A DNA stretch of 64,000 nucleotides from Medicago truncatula. Taxonomy: Eukaryota > Streptophyta > Magnoliopsida > Fabales > Fabaceae. A program made the translations under genes and the position numbers. The stretch covers positions 53,548,494 through 53,612,493 of the forward strand of contig NC_053045.1 of the NCBI RefSeq assembly GCF_003473485.1, read 5' to 3'. The notes beneath the pieces are model-generated. The model was not told where the DNA came from. It did no database searches and saw only the letters and a list, made by a program, of their open reading frames with translations. Below are positions 23,246-35,574 of the stretch, piece after piece. Each line of letters starts with the position of its first letter. Position 1 is the stretch's first letter.

Positions 23246-23787
23246 ACTTTTAACTCGTTTTCATTTTCATCTAATTTTTTTTTTTAACGGCCAATGAAAA
23301 TATGTTGTTAACTAAGGTAAAATAAAGTACAAGTACCGCCAAAAAATAAACCAAACACCTTAATAGAGAAATTATCTAAGAATACAGTTTCGGGGTAAGT
23401 CATCCAGTCGTAATAGATACAGACAAGGAGCCATTGGTTTTTTTTGCTACAAGTCATTTTCAAAACCATTTTTTCATCGCCTCTACCACATCTAAGAACT
23501 ACACCGTTTTAGAGGGGGGAAATAGACCTCTAACCTTTTTTATTTTTTCAAATAGGTTAGTAGCTAGAAATTCATGGTTAGTTCCTGAACAAATGGGATA
23601 TCCAGTGTTCGAACCCCAACCTTACATATATTATAGTGTCTCACTTTTCTAATCGAATACATAACCATATTCCAAACTAGAGGTAGTCCTTTAGACCAGT
23701 AATCATGGTTAGTTACTTTATTTGTGGCATAGTTTTCGTGTTGTATTGCATCTCTAATAAAAATGTATGAAATATTAACATGCTGCA

Positions 23788-23947
23788 CACTATTAGAAAA
23801 AGCAAAATTAACGAGGGAAATTAGTGACGGAAAAAATGAAATTCCTCACAAATTTCTTGATCGCAAAATTTAATGACGGAATTAGAGAGGGATTTTACGT
23901 TTTCCCTCACTAAATTTCCCTCACTAAATTTAGTTTTTTTAGTAGTG
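23788..23947. mobile_element. CACTA-type MITE
   Basis: A 160-bp element starting CACTATTAGAAAAAGC and ending with the complement of CACTACTAAAAAAAC. It is flanked on both sides by the 3-bp duplication GCA (23785-23787, 23948-23950). Subterminal GAGGGAAATTAGTGACGG-like words recur inward from both ends. This is a textbook CACTA (En/Spm) signature. Confidence 0.88.
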
Positions 23948-24109
23948 GCATCAAGCATTTTTTCTTTTTTTACTCCTTCAGTTCTACCAGATATTAAACT
24001 CGAATCGTCCTTGCAGAATTCATATGTATATATGTAATCCAAATGCAAAGAATGCCAAGTGTAATTAAATATGATAATGAATAGGCTAAAATATGATTTT
24101 GGTCCCTGT

Positions 24110-24540
24110 TGAGAGGGTTATTTGGGTCGTGTTGTAAATGCCCTAGCTAAACCTATTGATGGTAGAGGAGAAATTTCAGCTTCGGACTCTCGGTTAATCG
24201 AATCTCCCGCTCCCGGTATTATCTCCAGACGTTCCATGTATGAGCCTCTTCAAACGGGACTTATTGATATTGATTCTATGATCCCTATAGGACGTGGCCA
24301 GCGAAAATTAATTATTGGGGACAGACAGGTAAAACATCAGTAGCAACAGATACAATTCTCAATCAACAGGGACAAAATGTAATATGTGTTTATGTAGCTA
24401 TTGGTCAAAAAACATCTTATGTGGCTCAAGTGGTAACTACTTTACAAGAAAGAGGGGCAATGGAGTACACTATTATAGTGGCTGAAACAGCAAATTCTCC
24501 AGCTACATTACAATACCTCGCTCCTTATACAGGTGCAGCT
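24110..24540 (+). pseudogene. atpA: Plastid atpA fragment in nuclear DNA (NUPT)
   Basis: The translation matches the ATP synthase CF1 alpha subunit over roughly residues 110-255: [39 protein letters not shown], then after a frameshift [37 protein letters not shown] and [10 protein letters not shown] short deletion inside the GDRQTGKT nucleotide-binding motif shifts the frame, and the gene is truncated at both ends. It is a non-functional plastid-to-nucleus transfer. It lies inside the left arm of the MULE, replacing the stretch that the right arm still has. Confidence 0.93.
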
Positions 24541-26247
24541 TGGGTTTTGATCCCTGGTAAAAAAAAATGAAATTCATTCCTGCAAAATTTTTTGTTTTTT
24601 AAAATAGTCTCTGAACCCACTTTCTTGCTTATTAGTCTCGTTTATGCCTATGTGGCAGATGCTGACAACTCACACACATGGCATTTAAGTATTTTATAAA
24701 TCATTTACTAAAATAAAATCAAAATACATAAAAATAAAAATAAAATGGTTTTATTTAATATGTTTTATCTTCTTCTTCGTCGTGTGTTCGTTCTTCTATA
24801 CCACCACCATCATGCCCTTCATCGCAAAATGAAAAAACACACATATCTCCATCTTCTTCACATGAATCTTCAACCAAAAACATCTTATCATCTTTAAACC
24901 AACACTCCATTCCAAACTCATAAACTAATTTAATTTTAACCCAAATCCAACAACTCATCAATTCTTTATCCCTAGAATCAAAAAACTCAGAAATTCATAC
25001 TCTTCGTCCGTCGTCGTCCTCCTTCCAACCTTCAAAGTTACAAGATCCTTCTCTAACATGTCTCTGAAAATAACTTTTTCACTGTGTATTGTGGCAAACA
25101 TGAATAGTTTCGTTTCAGATCCAACTTTATAGTGTTGAATGGAAAAATTTGAGATATGGAATTGGGTAATTTGAAATTGGCTATTGAAAATTGAAGCAAT
25201 TAAAACCTTGTTATGCTTCAGTTTAATTGTTGGGTGGCATTTAGGGTGGGTAGGGGGAAGATTTTCCCACCATAAGAAAGTTATATTTAACGACTAGATC
25301 AAATAAAGTACACACTCTTATTATACTCCGACAAACATAGTATTATTTTTACACTATCTTTCATCATCCTGTCCTTCATGCCCCATTCCAACACCACTTC
25401 CAAGTTCCTCACTATCACACTCTGCACCTCTACTTTTCCCCATTCTGCAGAAACAAAACTCTCTTATAATTCACATGTTCTCATTTCTACTTAAATTCTT
25501 AACCTTTGTTAAAAATAACATAACCGCATCAAGTTTTACACAACAAATCCCATTGTGTTCATAGATTCAAAACAATCAAACATAAAAAAAAAAAAAAAAA
25601 AAATAATAATGCAAATGCAAATGCAAATGATTTACATTTAGCCATTATTTACAAATCTCATATTCTATTTCAATTTAAACTGCATTTTTTAGAAAATCAA
25701 GGATTTGGATAATTGCAAGAGATGAACTTTGAAGGACAAGCACACATCATGGTGCTTTGAACTTCCGAGCATCGTTTTTAAGGGATTTTACAAGAAACCC
25801 AAATGAAAACTCTTGTCTGAGACTTTGCAAATCTGTTCTAATATACATTCCATTGCTACTAATTGTTTTTGACATTGAATTTCTCCTATGAATCGTTTCA
25901 ATAAATGTCTAATTTTAATGCTCAAACTCTTAGTGGGGAGGTGTGGAATTGAAACACAACAATAAATTGAGAAAATGAGGTGTGGATGTTTGTGATTTAA
26001 TTTGGGGATCAGAGGGAGCTATGGGGAGAGGAAGAGACGGTGGCAGGCCATGATACACTGAAAGAGAAAGGAAAAAAATATAATGTAGGCAGACCATAAT
26101 AAAATCAATGTTCCTCTCTAATCTAACAGTTAAAATCAACTTTTCAACTTTTCTAGGAAGCTTCCTTTTGACTGGTACGAGGAAGAAGATGAAAGTAACA
26201 CGAACTCTAATTTCAATTCTTCTCCCTTTATATTTTAATAAATTTAA

Positions 26248-27794
26248 GGCTAAATTAATCAAATAGTCCCTCAACTAATTCTCAGTTTTCATTTTGGTCC
26301 CATAAGTCTTAAAATCATCAATCGAGTCCCTCAACTTTTGCTCTGTTATTCAAAAAGTTCCTGACCGTTAACTTTAACTTGAAATGTCTAAAGTGAAACA
26401 CAAACAATGTTGGTCCACCATAGATCCTATTAATTTTTTAATTTAAACTGTTTGATCTTTTATTTAAAAGGATAACTATTGGATTACGCGTGTCTATTTT
26501 ATCTTACAGTGAGTCAACAACAACTAATTAATTCTCTCCTTTTTCATCTTCATCCTCACTCTTCTTCATCATCTTCAACATCACATTCATCAACACCATC
26601 ATCATCTTCATATTTTTTTTTTCCATAACTCACGAAATCAAAATCTTCACTTTTATACTATGTCCATCTTCTTTATATTAACATCATTCATCTTCTTCAA
26701 ATCAATCCTTATATGTACCAAAACCCCCAAATCAAACACCATAAATTCAAATACTCATCGGGATTTTTTTTTTTGAAGAAATAAAAGGAATGGATGACGT
26801 TGCTGTTGTTGTTAATGAAATTCAACAACAGCAACAATGAAAATTCAAACCCCTTTCTACAAACTCTTCTTCTTCTTCCATCTCTTTCTCTAACCATCAA
26901 AGGCAATCAACACCATCACCATCTTCCTCATTTTGCAGAAAATTCAGAAACATAAAAAAAAAAAAATTAAAACTCTCGAAACAAATTTCAACCACCATTA
27001 ATCCATTAATGAGACATTTAAGAACAAATACTGGAAGTAAGAGTAGAAGGTCAAGTTAAAGCCAAACCCTCTAAATCAAAATCCTCCGAAAAACGCTTTC
27101 CAATTAACGCGGTGTAGATCTGCACCATACAAATCTTCATCTCTTGAAAGTAGGCATCCACTTCAAATCTAAACCAGAAGAAGAAATACAAAGTATGGTG
27201 GCCGGAAAAGCCCCTTACCGCGGCGGAGGAAGAAAAGGGTCGACCAAAAAGTTGTTCCTTTCGTAAAATTAATTGGACCAATGGAAAGCCCTCGTCGAGA
27301 GGATAAAGAAAATGGTCTTACTTTTTCCGATCGGTGCACGTGGTGGTCAAAGCGACGCCGAGAATAGGGTGAGCGGCGGTGGTGATTTTTATGAGAAAAG
27401 AAGGAGCTGCATGCGAGAGAAGACAAGAAGCTCTAAACCTTTGTTTTTTTATTAATTTTGTTTTAGTATAGATATATATGTATATATCCCCTATCAAAAA
27501 AATTGTTAATATATATATTACAATAATTTTGATATAGATTGAGGAGGAAGAATAAGAAGAGAGAAGATGATGAAAAATAAAAAAAATTAGATGCTGACGG
27601 TTCACTATAGATACAATGGATATTCAATCGAACGGTTAAAATCAAATCAAAAAACGGCACAGTTACTTATTCGACGGAAAGGACGTTTTTGAATTCTGTT
27701 TCAGAAATTGAGGGACCCGATTGATGATTTTAAGACTTATGGGACCAAAACGAAAACGAAGAATTAGTTAAGGGACCAAAAGGTTAATTTAGCC
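26248..27794. mobile_element. Second Mutator-like element nested in the first
   Basis: A 1,547-bp element with perfect 9-bp duplication TAAATTTAA (26239-26247, 27795-27803). The inverted arms are about 130-160 bp: GGCTAAATTAATCAAATAGT on the left, reverse complement GGCTAAATTAACCTTTTGGT on the right, both followed by TTTTGGTCCCATAAGTCTTA. The interior (26500-27600) has CTTCTTCATC-rich tracts and a GC-richer stretch near 27180-27430 that could be captured host sequence, but no protein domain is recognisable. Confidence 0.88.
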
Positions 27795-28102
27795 TAAATT
27801 TAAAATATATAAAATTAATACAAAAAATAAATAAAAACATTTTCAGATTTATTAATTTAGTTAATTCCTTTTAAATTCCACGTATTAGCCATGTGGTCAA
27901 CTTTACACAATCAGCATCTGCTACATAGGTGGAAATGAGACAAATCAGCAAGAAATTAGGTTCGAAGACTATTTTAAAAAACAAAAAATTTTGTAAGAAT
28001 GAATTTCAATTTTATTTTTTTTACTAGGATCAAAACTCAAACTTGTCACATTTACATGGACCAAAATCATATTTTAGTCTAATGAATAACTTAAGATACA
28101 AA

Positions 28103-28168
28103 TCCGTTGTAGTCTAGTTGGTTAGGATTCTTGGCTCTCAAGACCCGGTTTCAAGTCCCGGCAAAGGT
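28103..28168 (+). pseudogene. Decayed tRNA-Glu (CTC) relic
   Basis: The 5' half TCCGTTGTAGTCTAGTTGG (A box) and the T arm TTTCAAGTCCCGG (B box) match plant tRNA-Glu. The anticodon region GGCTCTCA is followed directly by AGACCCGG, about 6 bases short, so the anticodon stem cannot close. The acceptor stem pairs at only 5 of 7 positions. It starts 15 bases after the target duplication of the MULE. A tRNA-derived SINE head is the alternative, but no SINE body is evident. Confidence 0.75.
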
Positions 28169-31100
28169 ATTGTTTTTGTCCTTCAGTTCATGAACCGGAT
28201 GCTCTTGCTTAGGTAGGTAGTGCTTTCAAATTAAGAAATTAATCATTTTGCATGCACAAAAGAATCGTATAGAAATAGATAAATGTTTTTTTTTTTTTCT
28301 GGGGAAAAGATAAATGATTTTTTTTTTTGAAAGAAAGATAAATGAATTTTGACATCAAGCTGTTTATAACAAATATAGTATCATTTGATTTTTGTGTGAT
28401 TTAAAATGTAGTAGGTTGTAAAAAAATTAAAAAGTGAAATTATATTTATATAGCTATTTTATGATAATTTTTGGATCACTTTCTCATACTTTCGTTGTAT
28501 TTTTACTCTTTTTCTTCCTCTTTCTATTGTATTTTTTTCAACGGAAATGGAGAGAAAATTATTGTGATGTCATATAAAATAAAAATTACAAGGTGTGAAC
28601 TACATGAATATATATTACAGGTGTGCAATGGCCGACCAATTTGTGAGATTTCTTCAAATAAAATAAAAATTATAGTAAAAATCATTTGTAAAATTGAATA
28701 TATGGTAATTTGAGATCCTTACGAACAAATAGAAATTTATAGTTCAAAAACATTGACATCCTTACGAACAAATAGAAATTTAATATTTAATTTTTGTCTA
28801 ATAGTATAAAATTGAATTAATTAAAGACGGTCCAACTGTGTTACTTTTGCAATTATAAGTTTGTAGTTCTTTCTCCTTCAAAAAAAAAAAAGTTTGTAGT
28901 TCTTTCCTTAAAAAAAAAAAAAGAATTGTAGTTCTTAAAAGATCTCTAGTAATTTGAGATTTTTAACAAAATTAAGCTAAAAATCTATCTAAATGCTTTC
29001 AATTGATTTGACATTGATTGAAACTATTTAATCACTTGGGCTAAACTATTTGATTCTCAGCTAAAAACAAAAAACATTTTGATTTATTGCAAACATAATA
29101 AAAAAAAATTGATTTGTATTTCATTGAAATTATAAATCAAAGAACCAACAAATTGCTATGTAAATACTCCATTCAATTTTGATTATAAGTAAAAATAAAC
29201 AACTTTGCAAATATTAAAAAATTCAGTTAATTTTTTTTTAACCCGTTGATTCTCAGGAAAAATGGGTCCTAACAGAGGCGGATCTGAACTTTCAATATTA
29301 GCGAGGCAAAAAAAATTTGTCAAATAATTAAATAATATTAAATTCAATAAGAAGTTATATTAAAAATAGTTGTAGCAACCAAAATTTCAAAGAAAACAAA
29401 TATATTTTACATTTGTTGAAAATGAACTAAAATTATATCATTACTGATTGTTCTAAGAACATCTCCTTCTATATAGGTTACAAGAGATGTAAATGCCCTA
29501 GTAGGATACCCGTGCATACAAACAGGTTAGCGCATTACGCTCTTTTTTTGGAAGCAAGTCGCAATTGCATAGAAATTATATAAAAAAAAAAAATTATGTA
29601 TTGATATATGAATAAAAATACAGACATATGTACAAACTGTACAAAAAATTATTTCCGTATTAAATATGAGTAAAAATATAAATGTGTATAAATTAAAAAA
29701 AAATGGGTCTCCGTATTAATATATAAGTTAAAATATAAAAACATGTATGAATTAAAGAAAAATAGGTTATTGTAAACATATAGACACGTAATAATTTATT
29801 TATTTCAATTATAAAGTTTTGTCTTTTAGTACGCCATGTGGCGTGTCATGATTGGTCAATATGGCATACCGTTAGTTTTTCTTTTTTTTAACTGCGATTT
29901 AACATAATGCCTAAAATCAAAAGTTTTACAAACTGCAGGGACCAATACCAAATAAAAAAAAATGTAGGGATCAATGCCAAAATTAGGTGAAAGTACAGGG
30001 ACCAAACACAAATTTAAGTCATCTTTATTGATAGAAAAAAAGTGGTAATCGTATGTTGAAGGTTGTACATAGTAAAAATATACACTTATAAATTTGAATA
30101 TTTTAACATCTAATGTAATGTCTTACCACCTTTGAATGATATCATCTAAAAAAAAATAAGTTGTATTATATGATATGAATGAAGACATTGAATAGTAAAT
30201 TTTCCGAGTTAAATAACCACGTATAAACTAAGTTTGTCCTTAAACTTGAATGATCAAATAAGAGGAGGCCACATCACGTCGATACAACACATGATGAGGT
30301 CAACAATTGATATAACTTTATTATTTAGAAGATAATAGTTGAAGTTTGTTAATTATTTGATACTTGATGAATATGAGAAAATTTAACCCCTAAATTTATG
30401 TATCACCGTATGTTTTATTTCACCTTTTTTAGATTTCCAATTCATCACTTTGTTTTTTCTCTATCTTTCCATCTGTCATGTTGTTCAATATAACTTTTAC
30501 CCTAATATCTTCGACAACATTTCTATTTGTTAGTTCTTATGAGAAATGGGACTGCTGATTTCTTGGTCGTATATGGCATGATTGATTTTAGCAGCGGCCT
30601 GGTCAGCAGTCTCGTTCAATTTTTCAGATGCATTGATTTTGTATGTAACATTGTTATTTTCTCCACATGTTTTTAAATAAATTGTTTGGCAGGCTTGTAT
30701 GGTGTTTTATAATTTCATTGTATGCATGGATGAATTTTGTTATTGAATTGTTTGAGAGACTTAATCTTTAAATAATTATGTGTTATGATTAGATAAATAA
30801 TTGGATTTTTTCTATGTTTATTTCTTTTTGAAACGTTTTATTGAAAAAGTATTTGTTGAATTTGAATATTTCATACATTTAATGTTGTAATATTTAGCGG
30901 AGATGCACATATTGAAGATATAAATACTGCAGTTTGTGTCTTTTCTATTACGATTGTATATGATATCAACAATGTTATAAAGGGCATGAAAGAATTGGAA
31001 GCTTGTGTGAATTTGTTTATAGTTATTGACATATATATTTGAGTGTGTTTGTATGCAAGTTTAGTATTTTTCTTGTCGTGATGGAGTTTCGCACCTCTTT

Positions 31101-31413
31101 TCCTTGATTACCTTTTTATTGTTTATCTTATATGGTTATGTAAAGTTAGTGTATGCTATCTAAATTACAAGTCATTTGAAATTTTTATTTTTCATCTCTA
31201 CTTGAATCAGAGTATAATACATGCATTTCAAATTCAAATGAGTTTGAAAGTTTGTTAGTTCGAAACAAAATGTGTTTTTCCTTAAACTTTGACATGATTT
31301 TTTGTTTTTGTGGTATGGTGTTTTAACGGGTTCTTGTTGTAACATTTGATTTTACAGCTTACCATAATTTCCATCGGAATCTTCAAACCTTGTTCACTTG
31401 ACGTTGTTAGCCG
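28169..31413. other. Intergenic spacer with repeat debris
   Basis: AT-rich sequence with short poly-A/T runs. Near 29272 there is CAGAGGCGGATCTGAACTTT, resembling one end of a hAT element without a partner. Near 29935-30010, GGGACCAA(T/A) phrases repeat. An acceptor-like TTTTACAG at about 31350-31358 suggests a leader intron for the downstream gene. No other gene seen. Confidence 0.45.
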
Positions 31414-32956
31414 ATGGAAGTTAAAGGTGACAACAAAGTCAATATTGATTTACGAACTGGTCATGCCACAAATGCTTATCAACCACCACCTCCGTTAACA
31501 GAACAAGAGCTTGGGAGAGCATCTAACAATCCTTTGGAAGCTCATTCTCATATACCAGACATCAACCAAGCCCCCGTGACATCATTGTCGTCATCGTTCC
31601 AAAATCCATTCATAGGACCAAGTGAGGCAACCAACGACACTGTTGAGGATGACACAAACATTGGTAGTTCAAATACACATATTTATAATTCTCCGAACGA
31701 AATACATTCTTCAACTAATGTTATTTCAAATCTCAATTCACCAACATCCACATATGAATTGTCGCAAGAAAGTTCATTCAATGAGAAAACAAATACAAAT
31801 AACAGTGACTCCGATGATGTAGTTAAATCATGGCAAACCCAGCCATCTCCATGTGATATTGTATCAACAAATGTTGAATCACATCACCCCTTTAAAGAAA
31901 TTGAGAAAGGACAACAGGGAGTGGATGATACTATCCATACAGGGACATCATCTTTTCCAACTTTAGAATCATTAAACCAAGAACAAACGTGCGCTTCTAT
32001 AAATGTCACAAGTAATGCAAATCAAGATCTGGGACTGGCTTCCCGTATGGTTGGGGAGTCCAATAATAACGAAGTTGCAACTAAATCCGAGCCCAATCAT
32101 CAACATTCAGATGTAGCAGAACACTCCACGCCAACTTCGTCTAATCAAAACATAGAACACCACAAAATTAAAGGACCAGAGATACAAAACCCGCCGATAC
32201 AATTGATGGAGCGTCCAAGTGAAAATGTGACTAATGCCCAATATGTCTTTCCATCTCATGTATTTGCTAGAAACAATACAAATGCCCCAGTAGAATGGAG
32301 CACTGCCTCTAACGAATCACTCTTCAGCATTTATATGGGAAATACAAGTTTCTCAAGTGAACTAGCTTGCTTCAAATCTTCTGATTTAGATAAGTCTGGT
32401 GATGTATGTATGTCCGATCAGTATATTGCTTCGCCAAATCATCAACCTCCAGTACCTGTGAATAAATTCAACGCTATTAGCAAGGGAACTGCCGAACTTC
32501 ACGAAGAAGGTTTGAAGGTAACTGAAGCAAAAGCTGCTGAGACAATGAGAGAGGTCATAATGGAGAGTAGTCAAACTACAAAGTATGTTGTTAAAAAGGA
32601 AGATAAAAAATCTAATTCTCGACATCAGTCACATGGTAGCACAGGATCCTACGCTTTTAAAACGTAAGCTTCAATCACTTACCACCTTTTTGTATGTATT
32701 ACAATTGCATGATATGCTTAGTTGAGTTGCCATTGGGCAAACTATTTAATTTTTTTTTTTGTGTTCATTATTTTGAAGATCGAAAGATGGAGATAAAAGT
32801 GTCTCATCCAAGGGTGTTGGAGAGAATAACACACCAAATATGAAATCAGAGCAAAATGAAAAAACAGAAGAAGTTGATCAGACACAAAAGTCAAACACAG
32901 ACGCACCTCCAAATAGATGGCTAAGCTGCTTTTCGTGTTGTACATTTTGTCACTAG
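31414..32956 (+). CDS. Unrecognised low-complexity protein with Cys-rich tail (two exons)
   Basis: Exons 31414-32663 and 32779-32956 join in phase 2 (AC|GTAAGC, TTTTGAAG|A) to give 475 aa. I do not recognise the family. The protein is hydrophilic and rich in Ser, Asn, Thr and Gln, without a signal peptide or membrane segment. It opens with MEVKGDNKVNIDLRTGHATN and PPPPL, has a charged Lys/Glu stretch near the exon junction, and ends NRWLSCFSCCTFCH. Five cysteines in the last 11 residues could be a palmitoylation or metal-binding tail. The conserved splice junction in frame with a sensible second exon argues for a real gene. It is probably largely disordered. An upstream acceptor suggests an untranslated first exon. 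Confidence 0.65.
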
Positions 32957-35574
32957 CACTCGCAGGGTGATCATCAAGTAGGGTCTTTTGCCAAGCCAAC
33001 TTCCATTTTTATTGTATTATATACATGTGCATTACAAAGTAGATTTAGTCAGTTAGTCTTAATTTTTTATTTTTTTTTGGGATCTTGTTCACTTTGTACA
33101 CCCTAGCTGGGAAATAAGAGACAAGATTTCAAATTAACATCCTATAATAGAATGTTAGAGTAATTGTACTTTCAACATGTTAGCAAATGAATGACAGAAA
33201 CAGTCATCGATATATTCCATGCAGCGCATGCACTTGACTATCAGACACACTTATTAGTTAAATAATACACTTCAGCAACTAAAACGTATCTTATTTAGCT
33301 GCCCACAAAAAACAATGACAAGTTTTGAAGAGAAGATTTTATATATAATATTTTGTTATCACAAAAAAGGACATAAGATGAAATACTAGAAAACATGGAT
33401 TTAGCGACGGCTGTTTTCCGTCGCAAAAACGTTAAAATTCAGTAGCAAACGACTTTCTGACAGGTTTTGCGACGCTTCAAAAATCCGTCGTAATAATGGG
33501 GGTCGAGAAATTGACCGACGGAATATCAACTCCGTCGCTAATTACGGCGGCACAGACACGGTCGTAAACACCAAAATGCTGTCGCTAAACCTCCCGCAGT
33601 ATGGATATATGTAAGCCAGTTTTCCGTCACAAAATACTGACGTTAAAATTTTCCGTCACAAATCACTGAGGGAAAAAACCGTTGCAAATAACTGAGATAA
33701 CAATCCCCTCGCAAAATATATGGGAATTTGAATAGCGTCGTTATATTATCCGACGCTACACTGCAAGACAACATTTTTGTGACTTTCATATTTTCCGTCA
33801 CAAATAAGTTTTTTTTTCCCTTAAAATTAGTTTAAAAAATTTCTCAATTATTTCTCAAAACACTTTTGGAATATAAAACAAGGTGATGAAAAATCACAAG
33901 ATAAAATACATTAATACGTGTTTGTTTTTACCACTGAACAGAAAAGTCAGTAGGAGGTAATGTGAAGCAACCATTGTGGCGGTTCACAGTGGTTGGAGCA
34001 GATCCTTTACCGGTGCGAGAGGTGTGCTTGTAAAGACACTCCAATGCTTGAGTCAGTAAGGTTTGGATGAGCTATGAGGAAATTTATGAGAATGTGTACC
34101 TTGTTTTTTATGGCACGCTCTATTCATAGACCCTTATTACATGGATATGTCGGATTTACCCTTGAGGCGTAATGGTCGGATGATCATTAGATCTAATGAA
34201 GGGTCGTAAGTGCTATGGACGTATGATTTACAGCAACATCACTTTTTACCGTTGCAAGTAAACCATAGTAGTGTGTTGATGCCTTGATGGGCGATAAGTG
34301 TGATAGTGAACTAAATACCTATAAGATTGGACATCCAGACCATTATTTTATATAATCAATATGCTACGGCGAGTTCGTTATCTGTATGAATTATTATTAT
34401 TTGGCCGTTAGATTCATGAAATGCAAAAAATAGTGGGTAGAACGATTTAAATCGTAAAAGCCCAGCGAAACATAGGATTTAAGTTGTAAATTTTTGCTTT
34501 TAACAGCAGAAAAGGTAAAGGAAGAGAAAAACAAATAAAATCACTTGTTGCCTACCCCAAGGTCTAACAAGTAGGGTAATATGTAATTAGGACGGAGGAG
34601 ATTTCTATAAATCAATATTAGTAGCATCAAACTCAACCAACCACTCAACACATTCATTATTTACTCTCAAAATAAAAACACGTTTAAAGGAGACAACCTA
34701 AGGAAGAGAAAATACCTCTTTGATTAGAGAAAGCAAGGTTGCACGAGGATGAAAATCATTATTACCGATATATATATAATATGATCAAAAGTGGTATGAG
34801 AGTTAGATTACATGATGATAATCTGCTAAATTAATACCCCAATCCACTTAAAGCCCTTTACAATTGCCTGGAAATTCAACTAATAAGTTATAAGCTGAAT
34901 CAATAGATTCAAAAAGTCTTGAATTCAAATTCGTCTATCGTTTCTCAAGAAGCCTTCAAAACCCGCATTATCATAATTCTTATAAGAAGATCCATCTACA
35001 TTAACTTTAATATAGTCTCAAAGAGATTCCATTGAACTCACAACTAACACGATGTTTACCAATGATACCAAAAATGTGAACCATATAGACATTGCAACAC
35101 CTTACGTCATCCAAATAACTTTCCTCACAATCTAAAAAATATATTCATCTACATTCCTTCAAATTTCAAAACAAATCACTATAAACTTAATTCATTTTTC
35201 CATAGTAGCATGAAACTTAAACCAAATACAACAATCCTACATGTACTTTTTTTTAATATAAGTAAGCTATAAAATTTGAGTCGAAATAACTTTTAAATGC
35301 ATTTTTAATCAAACATGATAGTAAAGTATTTTACACCTAAAATTGACTAAAACGTGGCTTGGCGCCATTAGTTTTTAGGGGCAGAGAGTGAAAAAGTAGC
35401 GCCACAAAACAAGTGAATTGAAAACCGAAAGAATGAATAATCCGCGGGCCAAAACATTTCAAAGTCAAATTCCCGCCACAACACTCTACAAAAACACACT
35501 CTCACGCCTCTTTCTCTTCAACCTAATTTTCACTTTCCCTCTCGAACCCTAATTTCTCACTTCACAATCTCCAA
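32957..35574. other. Intergenic spacer with CACTA-like and other repeat remnants
   Basis: From about 33385 to 33800 there are many CGTCGC / TTTTCCGTC(A/G)CAAA phrases in both orientations after a start like TACTAGAAAACATGG. This is the subterminal-repeat style of CACTA elements, but no clean pair of termini was found. The part 33900-34560 looks like further retroelement debris. The last ~150 bp hold the RPA70 promoter and leader. Confidence 0.45.
35545..35552 (+). promoter_or_regulatory. Telo-box-like motif upstream of RPA70
   Basis: AACCCTAA, about 22 bases before the RPA70 ATG (8 of 9 bases of the telo-box). Confidence 0.4.

Larger units (their letters stand above)
24084..28079. mobile_element. 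Long-TIR Mutator-like element (~4 kb) with nested insertions
   Basis: Perfect 9-bp duplication TAATGAATA (24075-24083, 28080-28088). The ends are GGCTAAAATATGATTTTGG (left) and the complement of GACTAAAATATGATTTTGG (right). The inverted arms stay alignable for over 200 bp (e.g. AAAATTTTTTGTTTTTTAAA, then GCAGATGCTGA). The left arm is split by a plastid atpA fragment (about 24110-24540). A second complete MULE (26248-27794) sits near the right arm. No transposase recognised, so the element is non-autonomous. Confidence 0.88.

Noticed and set aside
24122-24343. 73-codon ATP synthase alpha frame as a functional gene
   Set aside because: Only a middle part of atpA, frameshifted in the nucleotide-binding motif, without plastid or nuclear targeting context.
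24755-24961. 68-codon frame rich in Asp/Glu in the outer MULE
   Set aside because: Arises from CTTCTTCGTC-type simple sequence near the arm; no homology recognised.
26709-27426. Several short minus-strand frames in the inner MULE
   Set aside because: No domains, simple-sequence composition, overlapping frames; no splice-consistent model found.
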